Positions 35,168-44,009 of a stretch of DNA of 46,199 nucleotides are shown here, in pieces; the stretch's first letter is position 1, and each line of letters starts with the position of its first letter. The translations under genes were made by a program, and so were the position numbers. The notes under the pieces were generated by a model. It saw only the letters and a program-made list of their open reading frames with translations, ran no database searches and was not told where the DNA came from. Source of the stretch: a virus; the IMG/VR virus record IMGVR_UViG_3300017763_000033, positions 1 to 46,199 of that record. One strand, 5' to 3'.

Positions 35168-36817
35168 ATGAGTGAACAGTATCTTGGTAATCCCAATCTA
35201 AAAAAAGCAAATACGGCGGTCGAATTTAGCGAAGAGCAAATCATTGAATTTGTCAAGTGTAAGGAAGACCCTGTTTATTTTGCAAACAATTATATTAAAA
35301 TTGTTTCTCTTGACGAGGGTCTTACACAATTTCATCCATATCATTTTCAGGAAAAATTAATCAACAACTTCCATGAAAATAGATTCAATATTTGCAAGAT
35401 GCCAAGACAGACTGGTAAGTCTACTACTGTAATATCTTACCTTCTACATTACGCTGTTTTTAACGATAGTGTTAATATTGGCATCCTAGCAAACAAGGCA
35501 GCAACCGCAAGGGAACTTCTCAGTAGATTACAGACTGCATACGAGAACTTGCCTAAATGGATGCAACAGGGTATTATATCCTGGAACAAAGGATCTATGG
35601 AGTTAGAGAATGGCAGTAAGATATTGGCAGCTTCTACGTCTGCAAGTGCTGTCCGAGGCATGTCATTCAATATCCTCTTCCTCGACGAATTTGCATTCGT
35701 TCCAAACCATGTTGCAGACTCGTTCTTTGCATCTGTTTATCCTACTATTACTTCTGGTAAAAACACCAAAGTAATTATTGTATCCACGCCACACGGTATG
35801 AATCATTTCTACCGTATGTGGCACGACGCGGAGAAAGGTAAAAATGAATACATTCCAACTGATGTTCATTGGTCCGAGGTTCCTGGAAGAGATGATGTAT
35901 GGAAAGAACAGACGATTGCTAACACATCTGAACAGCAATTCAAAGTCGAGTTCGAGTGTGAGTTTCTTGGTTCTGTCAATACCCTTATAAATCCATCAAT
36001 CCTAAAAAATCTCATTTACGAAGATCCTATTCAAAGGAATGCAGGTTTAGATGTCTACGAAAAAAAGCAAGAGGAACACAACTACCTTCTTACTGTTGAC
36101 GTTGCTCGTGGGTTGGGCAACGATTATTCTGCATTTATCGTTGTTGATATTACAGAGTTTCCCTACAAGATAGTAGCGAAGTATAGAAATAATGAAATAA
36201 AACCGATGTTGTTTCCCAACATCATTCAACAAACAGCAAAAGCATATAATGATGCTTGGGTACTTGTAGAAGTTAATGATATTGGAGAGCAAGTAGCAAG
36301 TATTCTCCACTATGACCTAGAATATGAAAATATGCTGATGGCAGCAATGAGAGGTCGTGCTGGACAAGTTGTTGGTCACGGGTTCTCAGGTAAAAAATCA
36401 CAGATGGGTGTTAGAACAACGGCACAAGTTAAAAAACTTGGTTGTTCAAACTTAAAACTGTTAATTGAAGATTTTAAATTACTTACACTCGACTATGAAA
36501 TAATTTCAGAGTTAACGACATTTGCTCAGAGACATAATTCTTTTGAAGCAGAAGAAGGTTGTAATGATGACCTTGCAATGTGTCTTGTTATCTTTGCTTG
36601 GTTGGTAGCACAAGACTACTTCAAGGAAATGACTGATAATGATATTCGTAAGAGAATATATGAAGAGCAGAAAAATCAGATAGATCAAGATATGGCACCA
36701 TTTGGATTCTTAGATGATGGTATTAACGATATGACAGGATCATTTACAGATAAAGATGGTGACCGTTGGCATACTGATGAGTATGGTGACGTAGCACAAA
36801 TGTGGGAATATCATTAA
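35168..36817 (+). CDS. 17: Terminase large subunit gp17
   Basis: The 549-residue motor protein has all expected motifs. Walker A is PRQTGKST (79-86). Walker B with catalytic Glu is ILFLDE (169-174). A coupling motif lies at IIVSTPHG (203-210). The RNase H-type nuclease carries Asp311 and Asp319 in TVDVARGLGNDYSAF, Glu368 in VLVEVND, and Asp467/Asp468 in GCNDDLAMCL. The nuclease acids keep the T4 spacing (eight residues between the first two). It cuts concatemeric DNA and pumps it into the prohead through the gp20 portal. Its own start follows a short gap after the cysteine-module gene. It is translationally coupled by TAATG to a small zinc-ribbon gene downstream. Confidence 0.96.
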   Translation: MSEQYLGNPNLKKANTAVEFSEEQIIEFVKCKEDPVYFANNYIKIVSLDEGLTQFHPYHFQEKLINNFHENRFNICKMPRQTGKSTTVISYLLHYAVFNDSVNIGILANKAATARELLSRLQTAYENLPKWMQQGIISWNKGSMELENGSKILAASTSASAVRGMSFNILFLDEFAFVPNHVADSFFASVYPTITSGKNTKVIIVSTPHGMNHFYRMWHDAEKGKNEYIPTDVHWSEVPGRDDVWKEQTIANTSEQQFKVEFECEFLGSVNTLINPSILKNLIYEDPIQRNAGLDVYEKKQEEHNYLLTVDVARGLGNDYSAFIVVDITEFPYKIVAKYRNNEIKPMLFPNIIQQTAKAYNDAWVLVEVNDIGEQVASILHYDLEYENMLMAAMRGRAGQVVGHGFSGKKSQMGVRTTAQVKKLGCSNLKLLIEDFKLLTLDYEIISELTTFAQRHNSFEAEEGCNDDLAMCLVIFAWLVAQDYFKEMTDNDIRKRIYEEQKNQIDQDMAPFGFLDDGINDMTGSFTDKDGDRWHTDEYGDVAQMWEYH

Positions 36818-37029
36818 TGGACTTAGATGATCAATTAAAACTTGGACATCTTCTCCTTTATGAGAGAAAGTGTAGGAAATGTGGTGTGATTAAAAATCTT
36901 ATTGATGGGTTTTACAGGACTAGAAAAGATAGAGGACCTGTTGCATCTTCATATTCTTATGAGTGTAAGGAATGTACTAAAAAACGTGTAAAAACAAGCA
37001 GCGATTTCTGGGAATATCCCGATTGGTAG
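36817..37029 (+). CDS. Small zinc-ribbon protein coupled to gene 17
   Basis: The 70-residue product has two Cys pairs, C19-x-x-C22 (CRKCG) and C50-x-x-C53 (CKECT), with a basic stretch between them, as in zinc ribbons and the metal site of endonuclease VII/HNH-like proteins. The catalytic His-Asn-His triad is not visible, so nuclease activity is doubtful. I chose the ATG inside TAATG at the gene 17 stop rather than the in-frame ATG at 36802. Coupling to the terminase suggests a packaging or late-transcription accessory that binds DNA. That is inference. Confidence 0.65.
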   Translation: MDLDDQLKLGHLLLYERKCRKCGVIKNLIDGFYRTRKDRGPVASSYSYECKECTKKRVKTSSDFWEYPDW

Positions 37030-37067
37030 ATATCACGGCTAGATTCCCCAATGAAAAGCACCTTTTT

Positions 37068-37075
37068 AATAAATA
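37068..37075 (+). promoter_or_regulatory. Late-type promoter before gene 18
   Basis: AATAAATA, one mismatch from TATAAATA, lies 34 bases before the gene 18 ATG. It is followed by a strong AAGGAG ribosome site (37095-37100) at nine bases from the ATG, the clearest Shine-Dalgarno in the window. Confidence 0.55.
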
Positions 37076-37109
37076 ATTCCAGGTAATTTGGACCAAGGAG
37101 AACAAAAAG

Positions 37110-39278
37110 ATGCCTCTAAACTTAGCATCTCCTGGAATTGTAGTAAGAGAAGTAGACTTAACTATTGGAAGAGTCGATTCAGTCTCTGGTTCGATTGGGG
37201 CACTTGTTGCTCCTTTCGCAAAGGGACCTGTTGATCTGCCTCAGTTGATAGAAAATGAGGATGATCTCTTAAACACTTTCGGTAGACCATACTCAACAGA
37301 TAAGCACTATGAGAACTGGATGGTTGCATCATCCTATCTCGCATATGGTGGTGTTCTTAGAGTTTCTAGAGCTGATGATCAGCAACTTAAGAATTCATTT
37401 GTAGGTGCAGCTTCAAGCATTAAGATCAAGAGCACCGAACACTATGAGCAACTCGGTTACGATGAGAATGCAATTACTAATGTAACTGTTGTTGCCAGAA
37501 ACCCAGGCACTTGGGCAAATGATGTCAAAGTTGCTATCATTGATAGTAGAGCAGATCAGATTCTTACTGGTATTTCTACAAGCAACGTTACTGTTGGTTG
37601 TGGATTTACCGCTGAAGTTCCTGCAGGTACAATTCTTCCTGGTAGCGGAACAACTACAGTTTTAGATGGATATTTCCAAGGAGTTATTACAGGAGTTGGA
37701 CAAACTGCTCTCGATCTGAAACTTGTTAAGCATGTCTCAGATGCTGGCGTAGTTGCTGATGTTGATTATCAGCAAAATGGTGTCTATGCACTACCAAATA
37801 CTGGAAATGTTGCAATTCACACAGCAGGTGTCTCAACACCTTTTGTAACTGCTGCATATACAGGAGAGAGTGATTGGTTTGAAAATCAAGAAATCGAACT
37901 GAGTGTCGGTAAACTTGAATGGGATCAGTTATCCAATCGTCCTGGAACTTCAGCATATGCCTCTGCTAGAGGTAGTAGATTTGATGAAGTCCACGTTGTT
38001 CTTATTGATGATAAAGGAACGATTACGGGCAATGCTGGTACTATTCTTGAAAAGCATTTAAATCTTTCCAAAGCAAAAGATGCTGAGTTCTCTGTAGGTT
38101 CTACTGCTTACTGGAGAAAATATCTTTACACCAACTCTCGTTACATTTTCGGTGGTTCTGCACCAACTGGATCAACAGCAACTGCTTTTAGTGATAATGG
38201 TGTTGCAGAACTAGAACTCGATTCAGATACTGGTTGGGATCAAAACGCAGATGGTGTAAACTTTGCTGGATGTGGTTCAAAAACATTAACTCTTGGGGGT
38301 GGTCTTAACTATCAAGGTAAGACTGATCTTACTACTGCAAATGCACTTTATTCTGGTCTTGATGATATCATTTCAGGACTTAACAAATTTGAGAATACTG
38401 AAGAATATGAAGTAGATTTCATTTTGATGGGTTCTGCAAACTATTCTAAATCAGAAGCTCAGGCACTTGCTAATAAGTGCATTGCAGTTGCTGAAGCAAG
38501 AAAGGATGCGGTTGCATTCATCACGCCATATAGAGGTGCATTTATTACAGATAATTCGGTTGGTAGCGTAACTGTCAATGATATTGACAAAACTACCGAA
38601 AATGTACTGGGTTTCTATGCACCAATTACTTCAACTACTTACGGAATTTTCGATAGTGGTTACAAGTACATGTATGATCGTTTTAATGATACCTTCAGAT
38701 ATGTTCCTTTGAATGGAGATATTGCTGGTACTTGTGCCAGAACCGACATTCAACAGTTCCCATGGTTCTCACCTGCAGGAACTTCTAGAGGTACTATTCT
38801 TAATGCTGTAAAACTGGCATACAATCCAGGTAAAAAACAAAGAGATCTTCTGTACTCTAGCAGAATTAACCCAGTTATCTTCTCCCCTGGAGCAGGAATT
38901 ATCCTCTTCGGTGATAAGACTGGATTTGGTAAGTCTTCTGCGTTCGATAGAATCAACGTCCGCCGCTTGTTCATCTTCCTGGAAGATGCAATCTCTGCTG
39001 CTGCAAAAGACTTCCTCTTCGAGTTCAATGACGAAATCACAAGAACTAACTTTGTGAATATTGTTGAACCATTCCTCCGCGATGTTCAGTCAAAGAGAGG
39101 TATCTTTGATTACGTCGTAATCTGTGACGAAACCAACAACACCGCTGCTGTCATTGACAACAACGAGTTTGTTGCTGACATCTTTATCAAACCTGCAAGA
39201 TCGATCAACTTCATCGGTCTTACCTTCATTGCCACCAGAACTGGTGTTGACTTTGAAGAAGTTATCGGATCTGTTTAA
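37110..39278 (+). CDS. 18: Contractile tail sheath protein gp18
   Basis: The 722 residues (659 in T4) begin with the sheath signature SPGIVVREVDLT, followed by GSIGALVAPFAKGPVDLPQL and FGRPYSTDKHYENWMVASSY. The C-terminal core SAAAKDFLFEFNDEITRTNF and SINFIGLTFIATRTGVDFEE is the conserved handshake region that links sheath rings. The central part is a variable surface domain. About 138 copies are expected per tail, matching the strong ribosome site and dedicated late promoter. Gene 19 follows 21 bases later. Codon use shifts towards C-ending codons near the 3' end, as in other highly expressed genes here. Confidence 0.96.
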   Translation: MPLNLASPGIVVREVDLTIGRVDSVSGSIGALVAPFAKGPVDLPQLIENEDDLLNTFGRPYSTDKHYENWMVASSYLAYGGVLRVSRADDQQLKNSFVGAASSIKIKSTEHYEQLGYDENAITNVTVVARNPGTWANDVKVAIIDSRADQILTGISTSNVTVGCGFTAEVPAGTILPGSGTTTVLDGYFQGVITGVGQTALDLKLVKHVSDAGVVADVDYQQNGVYALPNTGNVAIHTAGVSTPFVTAAYTGESDWFENQEIELSVGKLEWDQLSNRPGTSAYASARGSRFDEVHVVLIDDKGTITGNAGTILEKHLNLSKAKDAEFSVGSTAYWRKYLYTNSRYIFGGSAPTGSTATAFSDNGVAELELDSDTGWDQNADGVNFAGCGSKTLTLGGGLNYQGKTDLTTANALYSGLDDIISGLNKFENTEEYEVDFILMGSANYSKSEAQALANKCIAVAEARKDAVAFITPYRGAFITDNSVGSVTVNDIDKTTENVLGFYAPITSTTYGIFDSGYKYMYDRFNDTFRYVPLNGDIAGTCARTDIQQFPWFSPAGTSRGTILNAVKLAYNPGKKQRDLLYSSRINPVIFSPGAGIILFGDKTGFGKSSAFDRINVRRLFIFLEDAISAAAKDFLFEFNDEITRTNFVNIVEPFLRDVQSKRGIFDYVVICDETNNTAAVIDNNEFVADIFIKPARSINFIGLTFIATRTGVDFEEVIGSV

Positions 39279-39299
39279 TTTACTTAAAGGTTAGCTCAA

Positions 39300-39893
39300 A
39301 TGCCATCTAGAAATCAAATTAACCCACCTTCCTTAAGGAAAATTACAGACTTCAAGAGTAAATTAACTGGTGGTGGCGCTCGCGCCAATCTCTTCGAAGT
39401 TATCCTTACATTCCCCGATGCAGCAGCACCCGACTCGGTAGTTCTTGATAAATCAAGATTCCTTGTCAAAGGTGCCAATCTACCAGCATCAAACATTGCT
39501 CAGATTGAAGTTCCTTTTAGAGGAAGAAGTCTGAAGATTGCTGGTGACAGAACGTTCGATTCTTGGACTGTTACTGTTATCAACGATACAGACTTTGCCA
39601 TTCGCTCTGCCTTTGAGCGTTGGATGAACACAATCAACAGAGTATCTGATAATACTGGTCTGGTCAATCCAGCAGATTATCAGTCTGATGCATATGTTTA
39701 TCAGTTAGATCGTGATGGTTCTACCCTTAGATCTTATCGCTTCTATGATGTTTTCCCAACTCAGGTAGCACCTATTGAACTCTCTTATGATAATGGAACT
39801 GGTATTGAAGAGTTCACTGTTGAACTTCAGGTTCAGTGGTGGGAAGCATATAAAGGCACTGGTGCAAATGCTGGTGGTGAGGACATCAACTAA
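39300..39893 (+). CDS. 19: Tail tube protein gp19
   Basis: The product has 197 residues against 163 in T4. Typical tube-fold strands are RANLFEVILTFPD (28-40), RFLVKGANLPASNIAQIEVP, DRTFDSWTVTVINDTDFAIR and the helix AFERWMNTINRVSD. The C-terminal strand ELQVQWWEAY is characteristic of cyanophage tubes. Hexameric rings of gp19 stack from the baseplate to form the rigid inner tube through which DNA passes. It lies directly after the sheath gene and is probably co-transcribed from the gene 18 promoter. Confidence 0.95.
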   Translation: MPSRNQINPPSLRKITDFKSKLTGGGARANLFEVILTFPDAAAPDSVVLDKSRFLVKGANLPASNIAQIEVPFRGRSLKIAGDRTFDSWTVTVINDTDFAIRSAFERWMNTINRVSDNTGLVNPADYQSDAYVYQLDRDGSTLRSYRFYDVFPTQVAPIELSYDNGTGIEEFTVELQVQWWEAYKGTGANAGGEDIN

Positions 39894-39926
39894 ATAGAAG
39901 AAGGAAAAGATACTTAATTACTTATT

Positions 39927-41636
39927 ATGGCCAAACTTTTTGGTTTTTCTATTGACAAAAATCAAGATAAGTCACCTTCAATTGTCTCCCCCGTTCCTGA
40001 AACTAATCAGGACGGGGTTGATAATTATGTCAGCAGCGGATTTTACGGTCAATATGTTGATATCGAAGGTGTTTATAAAACAGAGCATGATTTAATAAGA
40101 AGATATAGAGAAATGGCACTTCATCCTGAAGCGGATGGTGCTATTGAAGATGTTGTTAATGAAGCAATTGTTAGCGACCTTTATGATTCTCCCGTAGAGA
40201 TTGAACTCTCAAACGTTGGTGTTAGCGAACCTCTAAAAAAGAAAATTAGAGATGAGTTCAGATATCTCAAAGAAATTTTAGATTTCGATAGAAAGTCGCA
40301 CGAAATTTTCCGCAATTGGTATGTTGACGGAAGACTTTACTACATGAAAGTCATTGATATGAAAGCCCCTCAAGAGGGAATTAAAGAACTTAGATATATT
40401 GATCCGGTTAAAATTAAATATATCCGTAAAGAGAAGAAAAATCCTAACGCAAGATTTGATAATGGTATTGTAAGAGTTAATAAGCAAGACGACAATCTTG
40501 CAAAGGCACCAGAGTTTGAGGAATATTTTCAATATACACCATCTCCAAGTGCAACTGGTGGACTTGCAATGAGTCGTGGTTCGGCAAAATCTGTTAAGAT
40601 TGCCAAAGATTCTATTACATATTGTACTTCTGGTTTAGTAGATAGAAATAAGAATACAGTTCTTTCATATCTTCACAAATCAATCAAGGCACTCAATCAA
40701 CTGAGAATGATTGAGGATTCATTGGTTATCTATCGTCTCTCTCGCGCACCCGAGCGTCGTATTTTCTATATTGACGTTGGCAATCTTCCAAAAGTAAAGG
40801 CAGAGCAATACCTCAAAGAGGTTATGTCTCGCTACAGAAATAAACTTGCATATAATGCACAGACTGGTGAAGTCCGTGATGATCGTAAATTTATGTCTAT
40901 GATGGAAGATTTTTGGTTACCTCGCCGTGAAGGTGGTAGAGGAACTGAAATCACAACTCTTCCTGGTGGTCAGAATTTGGGAGAACTCTCAGATATTGAA
41001 TATTTCCAGAAGAAACTCTACAGAGCACTTGGAGTTCCAGAATCAAGAATTGCTGCCGATGGTGGATTTAATCTCGGTCGTTCTTCGGAAATTTTAAGAG
41101 ATGAACTCAAGTTTGCTAAATTTGTTGGTCGTCTGAGAAAGCGTTTTGCTCAGATGTTCAATGATATGCTCAGAACTCAATTAATTCTGAAAAACATCAT
41201 TACTCCATCTGATTGGGAAGTAATGAAAGATCATATTCAATATGATTTCATTTATGATAATCAATTTGCAGAATTAAAAGAAAAAGAACTGGTAGAGGGT
41301 AGACTTACTCTTCTTTCGCAAATTGAACCATTCATAGGTAAATACTATTCTACAGAATACGTTCGTAAGAGAATTCTTCGCCAAACTGATGGTGAAATTG
41401 ATGAAATTGATAATCAAATTGAAGATGAAATTGCAAAAGGAATTATTCCAGATCCATCAACTGTAGATCCCATAACTGGTCAACCACTTCCACAACCTGA
41501 AGGTTCTGGTATGGAAGGAATGGGTATGGATCCAACAGGAATGGGTAACATTCCCAATGATGAAGATCCAGATTCTAATGCTGCAGCAATTGTAGATGCA
41601 CAATATCAGCAAGACACCAAAAAGGCTGAATTATAA
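39927..41636 (+). CDS. 20: Portal vertex protein gp20
   Basis: The 569 residues (524 in T4) show the gp20 signature. The N-terminal half has HDLIRRYREMALHPEADGAI and VNEAIVSDL (about 54-90). The core has RNWYVDGRLYYMKVIDMK, RYIDPVKIKYIRKE and the IKALNQLRMIEDSLVIYRLS helix, followed by RAPERRIFYIDVGNLPKVKA. The C-terminal tail is Gly/Met/Pro-rich. A dodecamer forms the unique vertex that starts prohead assembly, docks gp17 and later binds gp13. An imperfect late-like ACTAAATA (39889-39896) precedes it. This is the gene commonly used as a marker of cyanomyoviruses. Confidence 0.96.
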   Translation: MAKLFGFSIDKNQDKSPSIVSPVPETNQDGVDNYVSSGFYGQYVDIEGVYKTEHDLIRRYREMALHPEADGAIEDVVNEAIVSDLYDSPVEIELSNVGVSEPLKKKIRDEFRYLKEILDFDRKSHEIFRNWYVDGRLYYMKVIDMKAPQEGIKELRYIDPVKIKYIRKEKKNPNARFDNGIVRVNKQDDNLAKAPEFEEYFQYTPSPSATGGLAMSRGSAKSVKIAKDSITYCTSGLVDRNKNTVLSYLHKSIKALNQLRMIEDSLVIYRLSRAPERRIFYIDVGNLPKVKAEQYLKEVMSRYRNKLAYNAQTGEVRDDRKFMSMMEDFWLPRREGGRGTEITTLPGGQNLGELSDIEYFQKKLYRALGVPESRIAADGGFNLGRSSEILRDELKFAKFVGRLRKRFAQMFNDMLRTQLILKNIITPSDWEVMKDHIQYDFIYDNQFAELKEKELVEGRLTLLSQIEPFIGKYYSTEYVRKRILRQTDGEIDEIDNQIEDEIAKGIIPDPSTVDPITGQPLPQPEGSGMEGMGMDPTGMGNIPNDEDPDSNAAAIVDAQYQQDTKKAEL

Positions 41637-41639
41637 ATA
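41632..41639 (+). promoter_or_regulatory. T4-type late promoter before the prohead core genes
   Basis: A perfect TATAAATA overlaps the stop codon of gene 20 and lies about 25 bases before the next ATG at 41664. Confidence 0.7.
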
Positions 41640-41663
41640 TATTATATTACATATTGATTTTTC

Positions 41664-41918
41664 ATGGAAGATGTTATTGACCTGATCGCTACCGGCGGAT
41701 CCCAGTCCGATGTTAGCGATAAAATGAAGGAAGTTTTGTTTGCAAAAGCATCAGAACGCATTGATATTGCTAGACCTTATGTTGCTAACGCTATGTTTGG
41801 TCAAGAATTTGAATATCCGGAAGTGGAAGAAACTAAGGATGAGACTGAGGTTGAAGCGGAAGCGGAAACTGAAGTTGGTGATGAAGTAAAAACTGAACCA
41901 GAAGAGGATTCTGAGTAA
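41664..41918 (+). CDS. 67: Prohead core protein, gp67-like
   Basis: The product has 84 residues, near T4 gp67 (80). The first half is helical (MKEVLFAKASERIDIARPYV). The second half is an acidic Glu/Asp tail, which is the gp67 layout. It lies directly after gene 20 and before the gene 21-22-23 group, as in T4. gp67 fills the prohead core, shapes the head and is degraded by gp21 to an internal peptide. Its stop overlaps the next ATG as TAATG. Direct sequence identity with T4 is low, so the call depends on position and composition. Confidence 0.75.
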   Translation: MEDVIDLIATGGSQSDVSDKMKEVLFAKASERIDIARPYVANAMFGQEFEYPEVEETKDETEVEAEAETEVGDEVKTEPEEDSE

Positions 41919-42175
41919 TGGCATACATTCGTCACGACGAAAACTGCAATCCTGTTTCTCCTCAACCAGGAAAAACATCAGTCACACAATTTGGTGGCAA
42001 TGAAGGGTGGTCAAGTGTTACTTATGAAAACTTCAATGCGGACTATCAAGCCCGTAATGCTGATAACACACCTAGAACTCCTGGAACATATCAAGCAAGA
42101 AATGCTGATAATTCTCCCAGGACACCTGGAACATATCAACGTCATGATGAAAACTGCAATCCAGTAACAGGTTAA
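41918..42175 (+). CDS. Tandem-repeat protein in the gene 68 position
   Basis: This 85-residue protein lies where T4 has gene 68 (prohead core), but I see no sequence relation to gp68. Its layout is striking. RHDENCNPV occurs at residues 5-13 and again at 75-83, flanking two 15-residue tandem copies, YQARNADNTPRTPGT (43-57) and YQARNADNSPRTPGT (58-72). The repeats are polar and Pro/Asn-rich, so the protein is probably extended or disordered. One Cys lies in each flanking motif (C10, C80). It may be a core or internal head protein that gp21 processes, or a minor capsid peptide. Coding status is well supported by the TAATG overlap with the gp67-like gene and the four-base gap to gene 21. Confidence 0.7.
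   Translation: MAYIRHDENCNPVSPQPGKTSVTQFGGNEGWSSVTYENFNADYQARNADNTPRTPGTYQARNADNSPRTPGTYQRHDENCNPVTG
42044..42133 (+). repeat. Two tandem 45-base coding repeats
   Basis: Two in-frame 45-base units encode YQARNADN-T/S-PRTPGT twice in the gene at 41918. The units differ at several third codon positions, so the duplication is not brand new and the peptide is conserved by selection. Confidence 0.8.
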
Positions 42176-42179
42176 AAAA

Positions 42180-42830
42180 ATGAAACTTATCACAGAAGAA
42201 GTAACAAACGTACAGATTATTACCGAAGGTAAGGGTTCTAATAAGAGACTTTATATTGAAGGTGTATTCCTTCAAGGTGAACTCAAGAACCGTAATGGAA
42301 GAATGTATCCCATTACTACCCTTTCCAAAGAAGTAGATCGCTACTGCGAAGCTTTCGTTAATAAGGGTCGTGCTCTTGGTGAACTTGGTCATCCTGATGG
42401 ACCTACCGTCAATCTTGATCGTGTTTCTCATAAAATTACTTCTTTAGTAAGAGAAGGTAATAACTTTAAAGGAAAGGCACAAATTCTTTCCACCCCTATG
42501 GGCAAAATTGCGTCTTCCCTTCTCGATGAAGGTGTTATGCTTGGCGTTTCTTCTCGCGGTGTTGGTTCACTCCAAACTACCAGTGAAGGATGTAAGATTG
42601 TTGGTGAAGATTTTCAGTTAGCAACTGCTGCTGATATCGTTGCTGATCCTTCCGCTCCTGATGCATTTGTCAATGGAATTATGGAAGGTAAAGAATGGGT
42701 TTGGGAAGGAGGAATCCTTCGTGAACATCTTGCTGAAATGACCAAGAAGAGAATTAATACTCTCGTAGATCAAAGACAACTTGAAGAGAAAAAATTGGAT
42801 CTATTCAATAATTTCCTCTCAAATCTTTGA
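42180..42830 (+). CDS. 21: Prohead core protease gp21
   Basis: The 216-residue product (212 in T4) has the herpesvirus-assemblin-like serine protease features of gp21: the catalytic His71 in LGELGHPDGP and the nucleophile Ser in LGVSSRGVGS (Ser124 or Ser125). GVFLQGELKNRNGRMYP (28-44) is also typical of the family. It cleaves gp22, gp67 and gp23 after Glu in L/I-x-Glu sites during head maturation. It is flanked by core and scaffold genes, as expected. Only an A-run, no clear Shine-Dalgarno, precedes its ATG. Confidence 0.94.
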   Translation: MKLITEEVTNVQIITEGKGSNKRLYIEGVFLQGELKNRNGRMYPITTLSKEVDRYCEAFVNKGRALGELGHPDGPTVNLDRVSHKITSLVREGNNFKGKAQILSTPMGKIASSLLDEGVMLGVSSRGVGSLQTTSEGCKIVGEDFQLATAADIVADPSAPDAFVNGIMEGKEWVWEGGILREHLAEMTKKRINTLVDQRQLEEKKLDLFNNFLSNL

Positions 42831-42832
42831 AT

Positions 42833-42840
42833 TATAAATA
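42833..42840 (+). promoter_or_regulatory. T4-type late promoter before gene 22
   Basis: A perfect TATAAATA begins three bases after the gene 21 stop and lies about 35 bases before the gene 22 ATG. It gives scaffold and capsid genes their own late start. Confidence 0.7.
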
Positions 42841-42875
42841 AATACATGTAATTAACCAAATATTAATTATATCAA

Positions 42876-43970
42876 ATGTCCGCTGGTAACAATTTACAAG
42901 AAATGGAAAACGTAGTAACCAAAGGGGCTGCACCTGCTGAGATCATGCCTTCGGCTGGAATTCCAGTTGAAGATCTTGGCGGTCCTACTCCCGAGAATTC
43001 AAGACCCGATGATGACTCTAACAAGCTAAAGGATCCTGTAGGTACCCTCAAGCAAGTTAAAGATGTTGTTAACGCTAAAGCTGCTCCTGCTGAAGAAGTA
43101 GAAGTAGACGAAACACAGGAAGTAGTTTCCGAAGCAGAAACAACCGAAGAAAATGTTGTATCTGAAGAGGAAGTAGCAACTGAAGAAGTTGTTGCCGAAG
43201 CGGAAGAAACTGAAGAAGAACTCGTCGAAGAAGAAAGCATCGACATCGAAGCAGATGTGCAGGCACTTCTTGAAGGTGAAGAACTTTCTGAAGAGTTTGA
43301 AGAAAAAGCACGTACAATCTTTGAAGCCGCAGTTAAGACTAAGGTTTCTGAGATGCAAGCATCCCTCCACGAAGCATATGAAAATGCTCTCGTTGAAGAG
43401 GTTGCTTCTATCAGAACTGAACTTTCTGAGCGTACTGATTCTTACCTTGAGTACGTTGCTGATGAGTGGTTCTCCGAGAACGCACTCGCAGTTGAGCAAG
43501 GTCTCAAGTCCGAAATTACCGAATCATTCCTTGATGGAATGAAGAGTCTTTTTGAAGATCATTATGTAACTATCCCTGAAGAAAAATATAATGTGCTTGA
43601 AAGCATGGTAGATAAATTAGATGAAATGGAAGGCAAACTCAATGAGCAGATCGAACGTAATGTCGCTCTGAATCGTAGATTGGCCGAGTCCTCTGCAGAC
43701 GTTATTTTTGCAGAAGTCACTGAGGGTCTTGCAGACACTCAAAAAGACAAGCTCGCTACTCTTGCAGAAAATGTTGAGTTTGAAAGTGAAGCAGACTATC
43801 GTGAGAAGCTTGTAACTCTGAAGAAGTCTTACTTCCCAGAGCAAAAGAGCACTCCAAGCACCTCTGAGAATATTTCAGAAGAGGTTTCTACCGACGAGGT
43901 AATCTCCGAAGAGGTTTCCCCAATGATGCAAGCCTATCTGCAAACTCTTTCTAGAGCTGCTAAACAGTGA
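42876..43970 (+). CDS. 22: Prohead scaffold protein gp22
   Basis: The product has 364 residues (269 in T4). Residues 1-65 are Pro/Asn/Lys-mixed, 70-125 form a long Glu/Val/Thr-rich acidic tract, and 125-340 are charged helices (LHEAYENALVEEVASIRTEL, MVDKLDEMEGKLNEQIERNV) typical of scaffold coiled coils. gp22 builds the inner core that gp23 assembles on, then is digested by gp21. Candidate gp21 sites (L/I-x-Glu) include LQE at 7-9 and the C-terminal ISE motifs. The extra acidic tract relative to T4 may affect core packing. Identity follows from position between 21 and 23 plus composition. Confidence 0.9.
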   Translation: MSAGNNLQEMENVVTKGAAPAEIMPSAGIPVEDLGGPTPENSRPDDDSNKLKDPVGTLKQVKDVVNAKAAPAEEVEVDETQEVVSEAETTEENVVSEEEVATEEVVAEAEETEEELVEEESIDIEADVQALLEGEELSEEFEEKARTIFEAAVKTKVSEMQASLHEAYENALVEEVASIRTELSERTDSYLEYVADEWFSENALAVEQGLKSEITESFLDGMKSLFEDHYVTIPEEKYNVLESMVDKLDEMEGKLNEQIERNVALNRRLAESSADVIFAEVTEGLADTQKDKLATLAENVEFESEADYREKLVTLKKSYFPEQKSTPSTSENISEEVSTDEVISEEVSPMMQAYLQTLSRAAKQ

Positions 43971-44009
43971 TTTTAAATCATAAATTCAAACTATAACTTT
44001 TTTAAAAAA

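Noticed and set aside
36802-36816. Upstream ATG for the zinc-ribbon gene
   Set aside because: It adds five residues inside gene 17; the TAATG overlap start matches the pattern at five other junctions.
42044-42133. Possible CRISPR-like repeat array
   Set aside because: Only two direct units with no spacers; they are in-frame coding repeats.
43026-43499. Minus-strand ORF of 157 residues opposite gene 22
   Set aside because: It is the reverse image of the Glu-rich scaffold coding sequence, giving a Phe/Leu/Cys-rich nonsense protein with no start signal of its own.
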